Source of the DNA: Punica granatum | Lineage: Eukaryota > Streptophyta > Magnoliopsida > Myrtales > Lythraceae | Reading direction: 5' to 3' | Length of the DNA stretch: 64,000 bases | NCBI RefSeq assembly: GCF_007655135.1 | Contig: NC_045131.1 | Location: 28,938,001-29,002,000, forward strand | Shown: positions 32,894 to 45,892 of the stretch, in pieces | Numbering within the stretch: the first letter of the stretch is position 1 | How the letters are laid out: each line of letters begins with the position of its first letter | Notes under the pieces: generated by a model | What the model was told of the DNA's origin: nothing | Databases searched by the model: none | Seen by the model: only the letters and a program-made list of their open reading frames with translations | Made by a program: the position numbers and the translations under genes

Positions 32894-35242
32894 CAAACTT
32901 TTTAATCCGTTTCAGTTCAGTCCTTGCAACATTTCTCACTTTTCAAATCAGCCCCAATTTCCAAATTCGTTTCAAACAAGTCCTGGGCCACTTTTAGCAT
33001 TTTCCGAACAGTCTCCGAATTTTCCAGAATTTTTAATCATTCCAGGGAACTTTTCAATTTGTTTCCGTTCAGTCCCCATGACATTTTCCACTTTTTCAGA
33101 TCAGTCCCGAACTTTAAAATTCGTTTCAATCAAGTCCTAGGCCATTTTTAACACTCTCAGTTCAGCCACAGAATTTTCAGGTCATTCAAATCAGTCCAGA
33201 AAACGTTTTAATTTGTTTCAGTTCAGTCCCTGTGACATTTTCCCATTTTTTTCAGATCAGTCACAAACTTTCAAATATGTTTCAAAACAGGTCCCAGACC
33301 CTTTTTGGTTCCTGTTCAGCCGTAAAATTTTTCAGACGTTCCAAATTAGTCCAGGGAACTTTTTAAGCTGTCTCAAATCCGTCCCCGGGATTTTTAGCCC
33401 AATTTCCAGAACAGTCCCCGTTCTTTCAAAATTATTTTTAATTCGATCCTTGAGCAATTTATGAGATGTGCGTTATGACCGTGGTGATATATGATCGTAT
33501 GCGACCGTATTAGATTTAAATAAATTGTTTTATAAATCCCTAATTTCTAAGGCAAATGATACATTAAAATGGTTTAATCATTCACTTGGACTTAAAGGCG
33601 ACCAATTAATTTTATTGTGATCATTTTGCCCATATTCGTGTGCTTGGAGTGTTTGAATATGTCTTTAATTAAAACCTCACGCGAATCGGTTTAATAATGT
33701 AAAGTCAACTAAAAATCGAATTTAACCCCAAGACAGTCGGAAATTAGAGTTTATCGGGCGACCTACTAATGGCCATTTCGACGGCTCGAAATCCGTAAAC
33801 TAAAGCATTTGGCAAATTTTTAATAAACTTAAAATTCCACACATGGGACGATCGGGACACTAAACTTGGCTAAAATAAATCATTCAGCTCTTTTAAATGA
33901 ATTACACGAACCGGTCAATAATCTGTACTCGCATCGACAGTCCAAGAACTGTTGGCCACGCCTTTTTTAAATTCACAATTTCAAAAACACCGAGATACGT
34001 GTCACGTAATCTTGATTTTCCACGCACACACATATTTTCCGGTTCAAGGGCGTGACTACTGGTTCTTGACCCGACGACGCCCTAGCGGTGTCTCGTGCTC
34101 CCATTTTCCTAAATTTGTGTTTAGAACGGATTAAAATACGAAAAAAAAAATTAACCTCAAACTCGGTTTAATCAAACATGGGCAAATAGTCAAGTTAAGG
34201 GTTAGGTTTTGGGTTTCAGGCAAAAACACTCTTGTTTTAACCTGTGAAAATCATATTGTCACAATTCAGGAAAATCTAAAAACAACGCATACATTCGAGA
34301 CTCGATTGCAAACGTTGTGTTTGTCGGGTCCACTAAAATAATGTCGAATGCTACATGCCTTCTCCATCACCACTTTTGTCTATTTTGTTTTAGGGTAGGA
34401 TTTGCATACCAAGGTACCCCAGTTAATAATCGACTAACTCACGTAAATTCGGCAATAACAAAACCTCATTGTTTGTTTATTTATGCTTACTTGTTACATT
34501 CTCGCACTTGTTTGTTATGCGGATCAAGTCCGATCCTTAGGATACTATTTTCACGGGTCCAACGCCCTAACCGTCGATCACGGGGTCCAATGCTCCCATA
34601 CACCGAGTGCACTTCTTAATTTAATTTTCAGTCTTCCCAGACCACACGGTGAGTATGAGTGGAATAATGACCGAATGCGAACCGATCGGGATTTAGTCAT
34701 TGTAATTTGTATTTTTATTTATTTGAGATAACAATGTGAGGGTTTATGTTGTACATTTATTCATGTAAGAATCACGATCAGAGAGCAGACGGTCGGAGAG
34801 TTTATTCGAATTTACGGTGTCAAAACGGGCGAGTCAAGTGCAACCCTAAATCATTCGGTAAATAAATAAAATGGCAAGCCTAGCAAGTTAGAGTATCGAA
34901 AGGGCTTGTGGGATGTAGACCTATACGTAATAGAACCCCCGAATTCGAAATTTTCAGTTCCGTACAGACCATTGCCTTAGCATACTAGGTGTATACGTAA
35001 TAGAACCCCCGAATTCGAAATTTTCAGTTCCGTACAGACCATTGCCTTAGCATACTAGGTGTATCCCATACCCCTAGACCAGGGCAACTCACCAGCTCTC
35101 AACTTTCGGGTCGTAAACAGGTAGTGGCGACTCCTTCTCACGTGCGTCGGTCGCACGTCCCCGGAATGGTGGACACTCCCAAGCCGCGCTGCATAGGCGC
35201 GTGCATGCGTACCCCGATGAGATTAAAATTCGGGTGCGCACA
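32894..35242. mobile_element. 3' LTR fragment of the Tat/Ogre-like retrotransposon
   Basis: This matches the last 2.28 kb of the full LTR (51242-53521) and ends in GTGCGCACA followed by AACTC, the diverged target duplication. The 5' LTR, the internal region and the first half of this LTR are absent. It carries the LTR's 155-bp repeats at about 32900-33440. It also has a private 70-bp tandem duplication (34922-34991 and 34992-35061) that the other copies lack. Confidence 0.88.
34922..35061. repeat. 70-bp perfect tandem duplication
   Basis: Two identical 70-bp copies start with TATACGTAATAGAACCCC at 34922 and 34992. Corresponding sequence in the LTRs at about 42680-42760 and 53270-53340 is single copy, so the duplication is recent and specific to this fragment. 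Confidence 0.9.
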
Positions 35243-35471
35243 AACTCTACATGGTTTTGGTCAGTAATTCGTAAATCCTCCTCGTAACCCAATTGGTAAA
35301 CCCTTATAAGGCTCCATTAGAATTTGGAAGGGTCAAAACTCATTTATACAAACTCATGAATATCCTAAACATATTTGGCTCACGATCAATAAATGGCCAT
35401 GCCAGCGCATGGGCCAGGTATGGCCTAAGTATTTCTTAGGACGTGGCCTAACTTGGTTTGATCTGGGTTAG

Positions 35472-35502
<31 letters not shown>

Positions 35503-35689
35503 AAGTTGTATCAACCCTAATAAATATGGATAGAATAGTAAATGTCTAATAAATTAATATGCAAAATAGACTTTAAACCACAATAATAGTAATAATTATT
35601 ATTATAAAATATAAATATGGCCAATAGTAAACGTTTTAATAAACTAATATGCAATACATATTTTAAATAATAATCATATAGATATTATT

Positions 35690-35731
<42 letters not shown>

Positions 35732-36946
35732 ATAAATACTAATAAATTAAAATGCAAGATGAAAATTAAATAATTATTATTAATGCTATTATGGAAATCC
35801 AATAATAAATTTCTTAATAAATTAATATTGAATAAAGTATAAATATTATGGTAAATAAATAAATAAATAAATAATATAAAGTTGAATCCACCCTAATAAA
35901 TAGGTATAACAATAAATGTCTTAATAAAATAATATGCAATATAGAAATTAAATAATAATTATTATTGCATATAAATGAATAAATACATCCAATAGTAAAA
36001 GCTTATTAAATTAGTATACCATATAGAAATTAAATAGTAATAATTATTGTAATTAAGAAAATAAATAAATCCAAAGAAACATATTAATCACTTACTGTTG
36101 CGGTTATTTCATCAGTAAGTAAGTGTACGAAAATTTAAGGATTTCATTAGCAAATAACTATCTTTATTTAAAATTTCCAAATAAATTTTAAAAATAATTT
36201 TTAGATTTATAAAATTTCAATAAAAAAAATCTCACATCGAACCAATTTTATCAAAAATCAAACTCACTAAATTTAATACATAAACTGTGATTGAGAATAA
36301 AAATTAGCTGAATAATCACTTTAAAAATTTAAAGATTATGATTATTATTTCTTTCATTAAGTAAAGCTAAGAATTTTAAATTTTTAGTATTTTATATATA
36401 CATATATGTATAAATTAGATTGATAATTGTGATTATGCATGAGAAGTATTTTACATGAATGATTTGCTTGAACTCTTCAATTAATATTATTTAGTGTGGG
36501 TTTGAAATTTACTGTATTGAAGTCTATATAGTATAAAAATATTTTTTCTACACAATAATATAAATTATAAATAGTAGCAATTAATGTCATATTTAAATTC
36601 TTAGAATAAACTTTTTTAATAAACATTTTTTTGAAATTTAGATATATATAAATTATATCCTATGTAATAAATAGGGTTAGAGAATTACATGTTTATTGAT
36701 ATAGGGATATAAAGGTCAATATTTATGCAATAAATAGGATTAGAAAGGTAAATATTTATTGAATTAGGGTTAGACAGGTCAATATGCAAGACTCACATGC
36801 AAGAGAGGTAATACAACATTAATATCTCAATTAAGTGATTTAATTAGCAAAGCAATAACATGAGAAATGTGATGCTAATTTACCATGGTATTAAATGTTA
36901 TTTGCCCTTTGTACTGTCTCATGAATTAGAAGTTCACTTAGTTTTC

Positions 36947-36953
36947 TATAAAT
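36947..36953 (+). promoter_or_regulatory. TATA box of peptide gene copy B
   Basis: TATAAAT in the promoter matching copy A, 112 bp upstream of the start codon. Confidence 0.6.
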
Positions 36954-37064
36954 TCGAGGTTTTCAATTCCATATTTGCATCACAAAACAAAGAAAAAAAT
37001 AGGTAGCAAAGAAGAAGAGAAATCATCAGATAAGTTAAGCTAGTACAATTAATAAATTATACAG

Positions 37065-37361
37065 ATGGAGATCGTTGGAAGCAGAAACCTCATGATTTCA
37101 ATGGCGTTTCTCATGGCTATTATTTTGGTGCAAGGAGCCTCAACTGCGCATGCTAATGATGTGCCTCCGAATCTCGACTACGAGACATGCTTCAAGGAGT
37201 GTATGTTCATGTCCGGGTGCAAAACACTACCCCCCAAAGAATCCAAAATGTGCACATCACAGTGCAAGGAGATGTGCCGCCACCATCTCCGAGCCAGTGC
37301 CCCGTCTCCCTCTGTTGGTACTCCAGGTCCGGCCTCTGTTCATTCCAATAGCGTCATTTAA
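37065..37361 (+). CDS. Secreted six-cysteine peptide, copy B
   Basis: A 98-residue precursor, identical in protein sequence to copy C and differing from copy A at residue 23 (Gln instead of His, in the signal peptide) and residue 84 (Val instead of Ile, in the Pro/Ser tail). Signal peptide 1-30; cysteines at 42, 46, 52, 63, 67, 71. The cysteine-bearing part is unchanged in all three copies. The likely 3'-UTR intron runs 37363-37481 (donor AAG|GTATAAAG, acceptor TTTTTACAG), and the poly(A) signal AATAAA is at 37679-37684. Function and family are not recognised beyond a thionin-like CxxxC style. Confidence 0.85.
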   Translation: MEIVGSRNLMISMAFLMAIILVQGASTAHANDVPPNLDYETCFKECMFMSGCKTLPPKESKMCTSQCKEMCRHHLRASAPSPSVGTPGPASVHSNSVI

Positions 37362-39351
37362 GGTATAAAGTTACGATGAATAATGAAAGAAAAATGAATT
37401 ACTAAAAAGAATAGATCGAATCCCTTCTTTACCTTAAAATTAGTTTCAATATTTTTCTGATTCGTCTTTTTTTTTTTACAGGTTCTGATGATGTAAGAAA
37501 GAGGACCGTGATGCAATCTGCCCTGGGGTTTTAAGATTCTACATAGTATGGGTCTCAATGTAATGAACAAGGCATTATAATAGCCAGAAAATCATAAATT
37601 CATCCTTTTATATAGAAAGGGCAGAAAATCATATGAAACAACTCTATTTTAGCAATCAAGTTGTAATTGATCATGGGGAATAAATAATAGGTTGCTCATT
37701 TTCTTTAGTTGGGCACTTAAAAAATTGAGAGATTCTCTTATTTGTCTGTTCTATCAATTGATGGAGAAGGCTTTTGGTGATCCAATCTTGCTACATGATG
37801 TGAGCGACAATTAATAAATGTATGCCTTAAGACGTGTGCAACTGTTGGAATGTAATTAGTGAAATTCCGTACTTTATCTAAAATTGAACTGGCTTTTAAA
37901 ATTTTTTATTGAAAATGATAAGAAAAAGATTTATTTAACGAAAAATATATATTCTTACCAGATTCTGCTAAATATCACGAAACATCATAATATCCCGTTA
38001 AGTGCTTAATCAAAGTCGGCACATTTGTTGCCATCTCGGAGCACATGATTGGCCCATTCCGATATAATATTTGGTCAACATGAGATAAGACCATTTAAGC
38101 TTTTCTCGAGAAGAGAAATTGTTGAGTGATTGAGTACTCGGAATATATTAAAATTGAACCTTTATTGAGAGATCTTAGACCATCATTATAAATGTTATCA
38201 AATTAAGCCTATTCCAAGATATTGAGAAAATTGAAATTTTCGACCCAATGATGTGGTTGGGAACTGAAAAACTAATCAAATATAATTATCTACGGAAATC
38301 AAAATAATTGAAAAAAAAATTGTCCAAGATAGTTCATTGACTATTTAGATATTGTATTCTGAAGATCAACATCGCGGACGTCGTACATCAACTTAATTTC
38401 ATAGCGGATTCTCGTCATATTAGCACTACTACATTTTGTGAAAAGAATATTTTTGATAAAAATATTGCATCCAAGAAACTACATTATTGAAATAATTATT
38501 AGCCTAAAAAAATTAAATATCTTTAATATCATTTGCAATGGATGAAATTTTCGGAGGAAAAGTCCAATAACAAATTAAATTATTTTTAGATTCCCAACAT
38601 CATATTCAATATTAGTGCAACACTGCCAAATAAGATAATGAAGATTCTTCTTATATACTTCTACCGGTTGTTTGCCTGTGTTTTGCATGGGTTAATTAAA
38701 TAAAATTTATTTTTATACGGCCAAATATTGAACAGTTCTAAATTAAATTTTCTTATTAGATGTATATTATTCTTAATTTATAGAATCATTTCTTCTATAC
38801 AAAGTATGTTATAACTATATCAATCGAATGGGTCTTATTAATTATAGAATGACTGTTAGAAATATCCAAAAATTACATATTATAATCTTTAATTTTTTAG
38901 TACCAAATTATATTTTAAAAATTCCACTATAAAAATAAAAAAAATTAATGCAAGTAAATTTCTTTTCTATCTGTGTTATTTTTAAACTAAATTATACATA
39001 CCACAAATAATACTTTTATTTTTAGCATATTCTTTTTAAAGAATCTCTACAAAAAGAAAGTAAATCAATTCAAGTAAAGTTTTTTTTTTGAAATTTTAAT
39101 TTTTATGAATTAAATTTAATCAAAATTAGATAGAAAAAGTAAATTTTATCTAGATATTGACTTTTCAAATCCTTTATCAATAAACATTTACCATTAGGTT
39201 AGAGTGAATGTACATTGTTGTATAGGTTGGAGTGAATATATACATATACATATATATATATATATATTCATATTCAGTTAGTTTCCCTATTTGTGGCAAA
39301 TAACTTTAATATGTATATATATATATATATTAACTTCTTATATAATATATA

Positions 39352-39967
39352 GGTTAAATTACACAAAAAAACCTAAATTTTATAAAACGTCTCAGTTTTG
39401 TCTTAAATTTTGTTTTGTAATAAAACAAACCATAAGTTTTCTAAATTGTTTAAAAAATGATATCTGTTATAAATTCCGTCAATTTTGCATATGTGGACTG
39501 TTAACTTCAGACATAAATCAATAAACAAATAAGATAGGTTAAATAAAAAAATTCAAATCTTCAAAAAAGTCTCAATTTTCTCATAAATTTGATTTGTAAT
39601 GAAAAAAATCATATGTTTTTGCTCCTAAAGTCGGCCTCGGCTAGCATCTCCTCTCATGGACCATTTATGAGAAAATTTTAAAATATGTATTTTTTTTAAA
39701 TTACTAATCAAAATTTGGAACAAAACTGAGACTTTTCTGAAAATTTAGGTTATTTCTGTAAAGAAAAGAGAAGATGATCTGATGATGTGTAAATTTTGTG
39801 GGTCCCGTGAAGTCTACGTAGGCAAATAGACGACAAATTTAATAGAATGGTAACATGAGATCAAATCTGAGACAATTCTCAAAACATGTGATTTTTTATT
39901 ACAAAACAAAATTTAGGACAAAACTGAGATGTTTTACAAAATTTAGGATTTTTTGTGTAATTTGTCC
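39352..39967. mobile_element. Mutator-like MITE in unit B (616 bp)
   Basis: The ends are GGTTAAATTACAC and, in reverse complement, GGACAAATTACAC. A 9-bp target duplication TAATATATA lies at 39343-39351 and 39968-39976. Terminal arms continue with CCTAAATTTT and GTCTCAGTTTTGTC. The interior looks composite, with a second set of inverted GTCTCAATTTT/GAGACTTTTCTGAAAA words, suggesting a nested relative. Its termini resemble the MITE at 28932, so both belong to one Mutator-like group. Confidence 0.85.
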
Positions 39968-41344
39968 TAATATATATGAACTTCTTATATATTATATAAA
40001 CTTGACTATGCTATAATAAATGGGGGTAAAACTGTAAATTTCTATGCTATTAATTCAAGTAAGAATTACTTTTTTATATATTTTTCAATAATAAACAACT
40101 TAATATATATATATATATGTATTTATAAGCTTCTTATCTAATAATCGGTGTAGAATAATTGATATATATTATGGTCCACTTATGAAAAAATTTGAATTGA
40201 TTAAAAATATTTCATAAATAAATTAGAAATAGAAAATATACGTATACTATTAATTTATATGAGGCATAATTTTTACATATTTAAATTTTGGTTATAATCA
40301 ATAGATATATGGATATATCTTAGATAAGAATCATGATAAAAAAAATCTAGTGAAAAATATCACTTCTCTTAAATGATGAATTAGCATAAAAGTTATTCGA
40401 TATTCACCAGTTACCAACATCATATCATTTATGCAACGTTTAGCATAAAATTTTATATGCCTCTACATAATACAATATAAGCTATGTATCAATCTCAATA
40501 TAAACTAGACGACAGCCCATGCATATGCACATTGTAGAGTTCTTGGGAACAACAGTATTCTCTGTTAATATTAATTAATTATGCATATATAAAAAATAAT
40601 AGCTAATATCATTAATGGAGTTGTAGCAAATGTTAAGAGCAGAGGAGAAACCTTTTTATTTTCTTTATTTATTATATTTTTAATAAAGCTTGCAACATAT
40701 TCAAATGCAGCTCTTTACATAAGACTTAACTTTAATAAGAACATTTCAACAACGATATAGAATTGACACGTCATATGTAGTTCAATTCATCTATAATAAT
40801 ATTCATGCAGTTTGTGTCCTATCCCAATGTCGATCTCCAAAGTGTGGGCAGCCATGTATGAGAGGTAATTATTTTCGTGCATCATCTAGTTACATGTGCC
40901 TGAAATTTCCTTAACAATGGTTGATTGTACCTTTTTTGTCATGAAGAGATAGTAATGGTAGAAATTCTTCGTACCCATGATGATCATCATTGAAAAATAG
41001 TGCTATGGAGCAATTGTAAAAAGTTTGCATTTTCAAAAAGAATTTCATCAATCTAGGTTCTTCTATCTAGTTTCACTAATAACACAAAAAAATGAAGCCG
41101 ATGCTCCTTGCTCCAATAAAAGAAGAAAAAGAATGATCTCAACCTAACTCTAAATAAATCGGAACTGATCACTAAAACAAAAGAACTAAACTGAAGAGCA
41201 AGTAGATAAGAGGTTTAAATCCTAATTAAATTAGAATATGCTATTTTGTAAATCTAGTAAATGACTATGGCTAGTTTAATAATTTTATATCTTAATAGGT
41301 TTAGAACGAGTTTTGAGGAAAAATACCATATCCTTCACAAATCC

Positions 41345-42942
41345 TGTCAGCATCTCATTTCGGTCCATCGGCTACAAAGGGGCAAAATCGTCATTTTTGT
41401 CATCCATCGGAGGGAAATATTTTTAGTTAATCGCTCAAGCACGCACGACTTCTAAAAATGGGGAATTTTCATAATTTGACACCAATTTTATGATTTTTCA
41501 AAAAATTAATGCTATTTGGGTCTTCTTTGGATTTTGCCCGTGTCAAAGTCAATTTTCAAAATTCGGAACGAAAACTCGAGGCCGAAAAATATTTTGTTGC
41601 ACGATATTGATCCATGAATTTTTCTGAACACAATGCCGGTTCCGGATCATTTTTTCGACATCCAATTGTAAAGACGATAATTTTAATATTTACGCGCGTT
41701 AAATTTAAATTTCTGAAAAAAAAAAGGCAACGGTCAACTCTTGACCGTTGCCCTTCCCCTTGTTTTTTGTCTTATTCCCTCCTCTTCTTCTCTCTCCTTC
41801 TCCTTCCTGTCTTCTTCTTCCAGCTGTCCCCCATTTTCTTCTTCTGGCTCTTCTTCTCTTTTGCCTTCTTCTTTTTCGGTTTTTCCTGAAGAGGAAACCC
41901 TAGAGGACCCCTCGAAAAATCCCTAGCCTCACTCCCTCCTTCCCAGCTGGCTCACACTCGGGGACTAAAAGAAAACCCTAGCACCCTCATTCGGAAAAAA
42001 GGAAAAAAAAAAACCCTAATGGCCTCCTCGAAAACCCTAGCCGCCACAACTCCCGGATTTTCGGAAAAACCCACAGCTCCCTCAGCTCGGTTTTCCCTCA
42101 GCTGAAACCGATTCTCAGCTCGCCTTCACGCTGCCTCCAGCTCCTTCCTCTTGACTCCCTCAGCCCGACTCCTCTGACAGACCCCCCTCTTCGCACACAG
42201 CTGAGCTCCCGCAGCTGCTCCGAACGAACCTTCAGCTCAACTTCCTTGCTCACGGCTCATGCGGACGCGCACAACTCAAGGACTCTCCCCCAGCTCGAGA
42301 ATGCACCTTCAGCTTGCCTCCCGTTGCTCCCTTAGCTCGCTCCTGCAGCAATAGCAGCGGCTTAAGAAGGATCTCCCTTGGTTTCTCGATTTAATTTTCA
42401 GTCTTCCCAAACCACACGGTGAGTATGAGTAGAATAATAACCGAATGTGAACTGAACGGGATTTAGTCATTGTAATTTGTATTTTTATTTATTTGAGAGA
42501 ACAATGTGAGGGTTTATGTTGTACATTTATTCATGTAAGAATCACGGTCGGAGAGCGGATGGTTGGAAAGTTTCTTCGAATTTACGGTGTCAAAATGGGC
42601 GAGTCAAGTGCAACCCTAAATCATGCGGTAAATAAATAAAATGGCAAGCCTAGCAAGCTAGAGTACCGAAAGGGCGTGTGGGATATAGGCCCACACTTAA
42701 TAAAACCCCCGAATTCGGAATTTTTGGTTCCGTACAAACCATTGCCTTAGCATATTAGGTGTATCCCATTCCCCTAGACCCATGCAACTCACCGGCCCTC
42801 GACCTTCGGGTCATAAACAGGTAGTGGTGACTCCTTCTCAAGTGCGTCCGTCGCGCATCCCCGTCAAGGTGGACACTCCCAAGCCACGTTGTATAGGCAA
42901 GCGCATGCGTACCCCGACAAGATTAAAATTCGGGTGCGCACA
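41345..42942 (+). repeat. 5' LTR (short form, 1598 bp)
   Basis: It matches the two ends of the 3' LTR (48478-49531 and about 52970-53521). It lacks the 3.4 kb between, with the join just after GGTTTCTCGAT at about 42392. It carries a hairpin GGCAACGGTCAA-CTC-TTGACCGTTGCC (41726-41752), a long pyrimidine-rich tract (about 41755-41880) and an AACCCTAG-rich section. Confidence 0.85.
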
Positions 42943-42966
42943 GCTTGGCGACTCCACTGGGGACAT
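42943..42966 (+). other. Primer-binding/leader site of the retrotransposon
   Basis: GCTTGGCGACTCCACTGGGG follows the LTR end directly. The TTGGCGACTC-GCTGGGGAC leader is characteristic of Tat/Ogre-type gypsy elements. It recurs in the second copy at 61236. Confidence 0.75.
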
Positions 42967-43655
42967 ACTTAGTGGGTTCGGGCTCGGTCCCGTTTCCTTA
43001 CTTGCATGTTCATTTATCGCTTTCTGCACATTTATTTTAAGCACATTTACTTCGTGCACATTTATTTTCTACACTTGCATTGTATCATCCTAGCGGGTTT
43101 CTAGTTACCACGTTCGAAATCCCACGGGCGCCAAAATAGGAAGCTATGTTAGTTAGAGGTTCCGAGTGAGGGAACGGATCGAGTCGGCTATACCACCAAA
43201 CCGGCCCCCAAAGATCCTCGCTCGGTTTTGGGGAAGTGATTACCCCTTGATTGGGAGCCCCCATCCCTAGGTAGCACGGTCCCTGTAGCACCAAACCATG
43301 CATTGTGTTATGCCTCCATGCCATCCTCCAACCCGGCTTTGACGAACAGTTCATCGAGTCGGGCGTGCCATTTGAATCTTTTTCTATTTTTGAGAGAGAT
43401 GTATCTTGTAATTTATACGAAGCCGTGGGCATTTACTTTTTTCGCACGCATGCATTATATGTTTTACAAAATTAGGGTGTCATTCATATTGACGAGTCCT
43501 AAGTTGGTCTTTCTTTCATCTTGGTAAGGGATGCTACGCTCGGCCTCTTGTTTGCACATCGACAAAGTCCGTTAGCACACAAGGATCCCACCGAGCCTCC
43601 GCAAACCAAGACCGACACACATGTCGGGACATCCCCCACTTCAAGCACAACCATC

Positions 43656-44010
43656 ATGGTTGATCTCACCAACAGCAGGATCGATCACCTTCGCCGGTAA
43701 GCTGCTGAGAAAGATGAGGAACTCGTCGGCCAACCACAACCTCAGAGGGAGCTCACTTAGACCCGCGCCAAACTACAGAGACGCAATCAAGAGCTCGCTT
43801 GAGCGAACGCTACCTTGGAGAGGTCTAGGAAGAGGACTCGTAGAGGCCCACATATGCACTCTAGGATAGATATTTTCGCAAGGCCCTCGCTTAGAACCAG
43901 TGCTTTCCAAGGCCGCGTTCGCTCAAACTCCGAGTGTGATGGAAGATCAACTCAGGACTTCATTTCGCAAAAAAAAATTGTATTGTACTTTGAACTTCTC
44001 AAGTCAATAT
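43656..44010 (+). pseudogene. Decayed gag (coiled-coil N-terminal region)
   Basis: In the frame starting with ATG 43656, gag-like coiled-coil pieces appear: MVDLTNSRIDHLRR, AAEKDEELVGQPQPQ, LQRRNQELA and ANATLERSRKRT. They are broken by stop codons near 43695 and 43758 and by others downstream. A further gag-like stretch with SNFLEFLHRVP lies near 44550-44600. The copy from 61949 has the same stops, so the decay predates duplication of the element. Confidence 0.55.
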
Positions 44011-45849
44011 GAATGATAACATTAGCTTTGGGAATTCACGCATCTCATGCATCCTATCTATTTATTGTTTCGCACGACGGCTAACGCCTCACACTAACAG
44101 GTGAGTCGAGACAATTTTTGCAGATAGGCTACTTGCGGTCTTCACCCTTCCACCATGGTAAGGCAAGCCGTGGCCCGAGGGCTGACCCACCTTCTCAGGC
44201 GAATCTAACTCCCCTTTAACCACATGCAACCGGGCATACCATCACATGACCAAGCACGCGTCCTTTTGCACTACCAAGTGCTTCCATCAACACAACTGAG
44301 CACGTCATTCCGCGTCGTGTGAGCACGCCCCCCATCTTACCCATGCACACACCCTCGACGCACCTTGTGCATGTCCCTTGGGGTGCTCGCATGAAGCCTA
44401 CTAGGCTAGTTCGATCTCCCGTGTCTTTGCATTCAAATTACAAACAGTCTTTGCTCCTTCATTGCTTTTCCTCTTCCCATTGCAGGAAATAACTGACAAG
44501 AAGGCAACTTGAACCTCAAATGATCGCAATCAGGAAAACGATCACCTCATGTCCAACTTCCTGGAATTTCTACACCGAGTCCCAACCATCCCTCCGCAAA
44601 GATCGCAACCAAATGCTCTAACAGATAGAGCATGGCCTAACCTACCCGCCGCGAAAGTCATTTGCAGGGTCGCACCTCCTACCGAAGGATGGTCCTAGCC
44701 CGCCCTCCGCTGTGTCCACCAATCAGCCACCGGGGCAATGCACACAATCTTCCTTAAACTCACTTTTGCTCTCATTTAAATGCAATTCCCAAACGGGCTC
44801 TCGACTATAACGAACCCTTCAAAGGTCAATAGGACAGTCCCGAAGATGCTCTATCGGTTCTGTCGAACCTGTTCGACTTGCTTGTCCTCATGGGACCCGG
44901 CTCCTCGAGCCTTCCCTAGGACGGCTACGCATGTCTACTCGCACCTGGGAAAAGTATTCCTATGCGGCCCCGAGTCACGGTCTAACCACTCTATGGTGGT
45001 GATGACTGAATTCCTGGAAAATGAGTGTCCCCCACTCACGGCACCCCATGAGTCGCGCGTTGAATAAGGGGATTTCCCATGGGTCCACTCTACATTTCTT
45101 ACCGCATACTCCACCACACAATCACCTAATGCATCATCTTCTTTGCCATCTTTCACAGGGACACGTCGGTCATAGGCGAAGAAAAATGCACGAGTTCACA
45201 CCTCCCCGAGAATTCTTATTAGGCCTTTCTCCTTATACTTCGACAGGGAGAGGTCCGACGAGAAGGTACCCCCCACGAAGCCGAAAACGAAGACGATTGA
45301 GCAAATCATTCAACATCGACGCGAGCGTCTCCATTGAGATTGAGCGACACCTCGAGGCAAATTGGGCCTTCACCACTGCAAAGGCCCACCATCGACAACA
45401 TGTAACGACAAGCCCCAGAGCAAGATACATCCGGCTTCAAGAGCACCTATCCTCCAAGGGATTCCCTCCATGTGAGCGACAAGATACGGTTAGGAATGGC
45501 GATTGCACAAGGCGTCCGCCAAGGACCACGTTAACAATGGAGATCGGGGCGTCTGCGTCTAACATTCACGAGCGATACAACCTCGGTCACCTACATTCTT
45601 GGGGCAAATTTTTTTTTTCTTTTTAGACGATAGGGGAAATCATTTGTAAAGTTTACAAGGACGAGCAGCATGAAGTTCGGCTTCCGAATATCCATAAGCC
45701 AAATCTCAATGAAAAGCCGACCCTCATGAAATAGGGTTAGGACAGCAAAATGCAACAAGTCTTCACGGGGCAAAGCGCACCAAAGCGACCTCGGTAATGC
45801 AATGTCGAGGAGTTTCAAGTACATGGGGTACAAAACAAACCCCGGCTGT

Positions 45850-45892
45850 AAAAAAACAAAAAAAACAAAAAAAACAAAAAAAACAAAAAAAA
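45850..45892 (+). repeat. A-rich 9-bp repeat in the internal region
   Basis: Several copies of AAAAAAAAC lie end to end in the internal region of the retrotransposon. Confidence 0.8.

Larger units (their letters stand above)
35249..41344. repeat. Tandem unit B (complete core)
   Basis: Second copy of the duplicated segment: head, peptide gene, downstream AT-rich DNA, a complete MITE, and the tail up to the retrotransposon insertion site. It is close to unit C (53528-59639) over its whole length and more diverged from unit A. A TTG microsatellite (35690-35731) and a TA run (about 35475-35500) differ in length between the copies. No gene other than the peptide gene is visible; 37700-39350 and 39970-41040 hold no recognised coding sequence. 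Confidence 0.88.

Noticed and set aside
33213..33464. Repeat-like FSPCDIFPFF frames in the LTR (also 51561-51812)
   Set aside because: They translate the 155-bp LTR repeats and change with repeat phase; no sign of real coding.
45021..45626. 201-codon frame inside the retrotransposon
   Set aside because: No domain is recognised; His/Arg/Pro-rich composition fits a chance frame in GC-richer element DNA, and the second copy (63315-63590) has the frame broken early.
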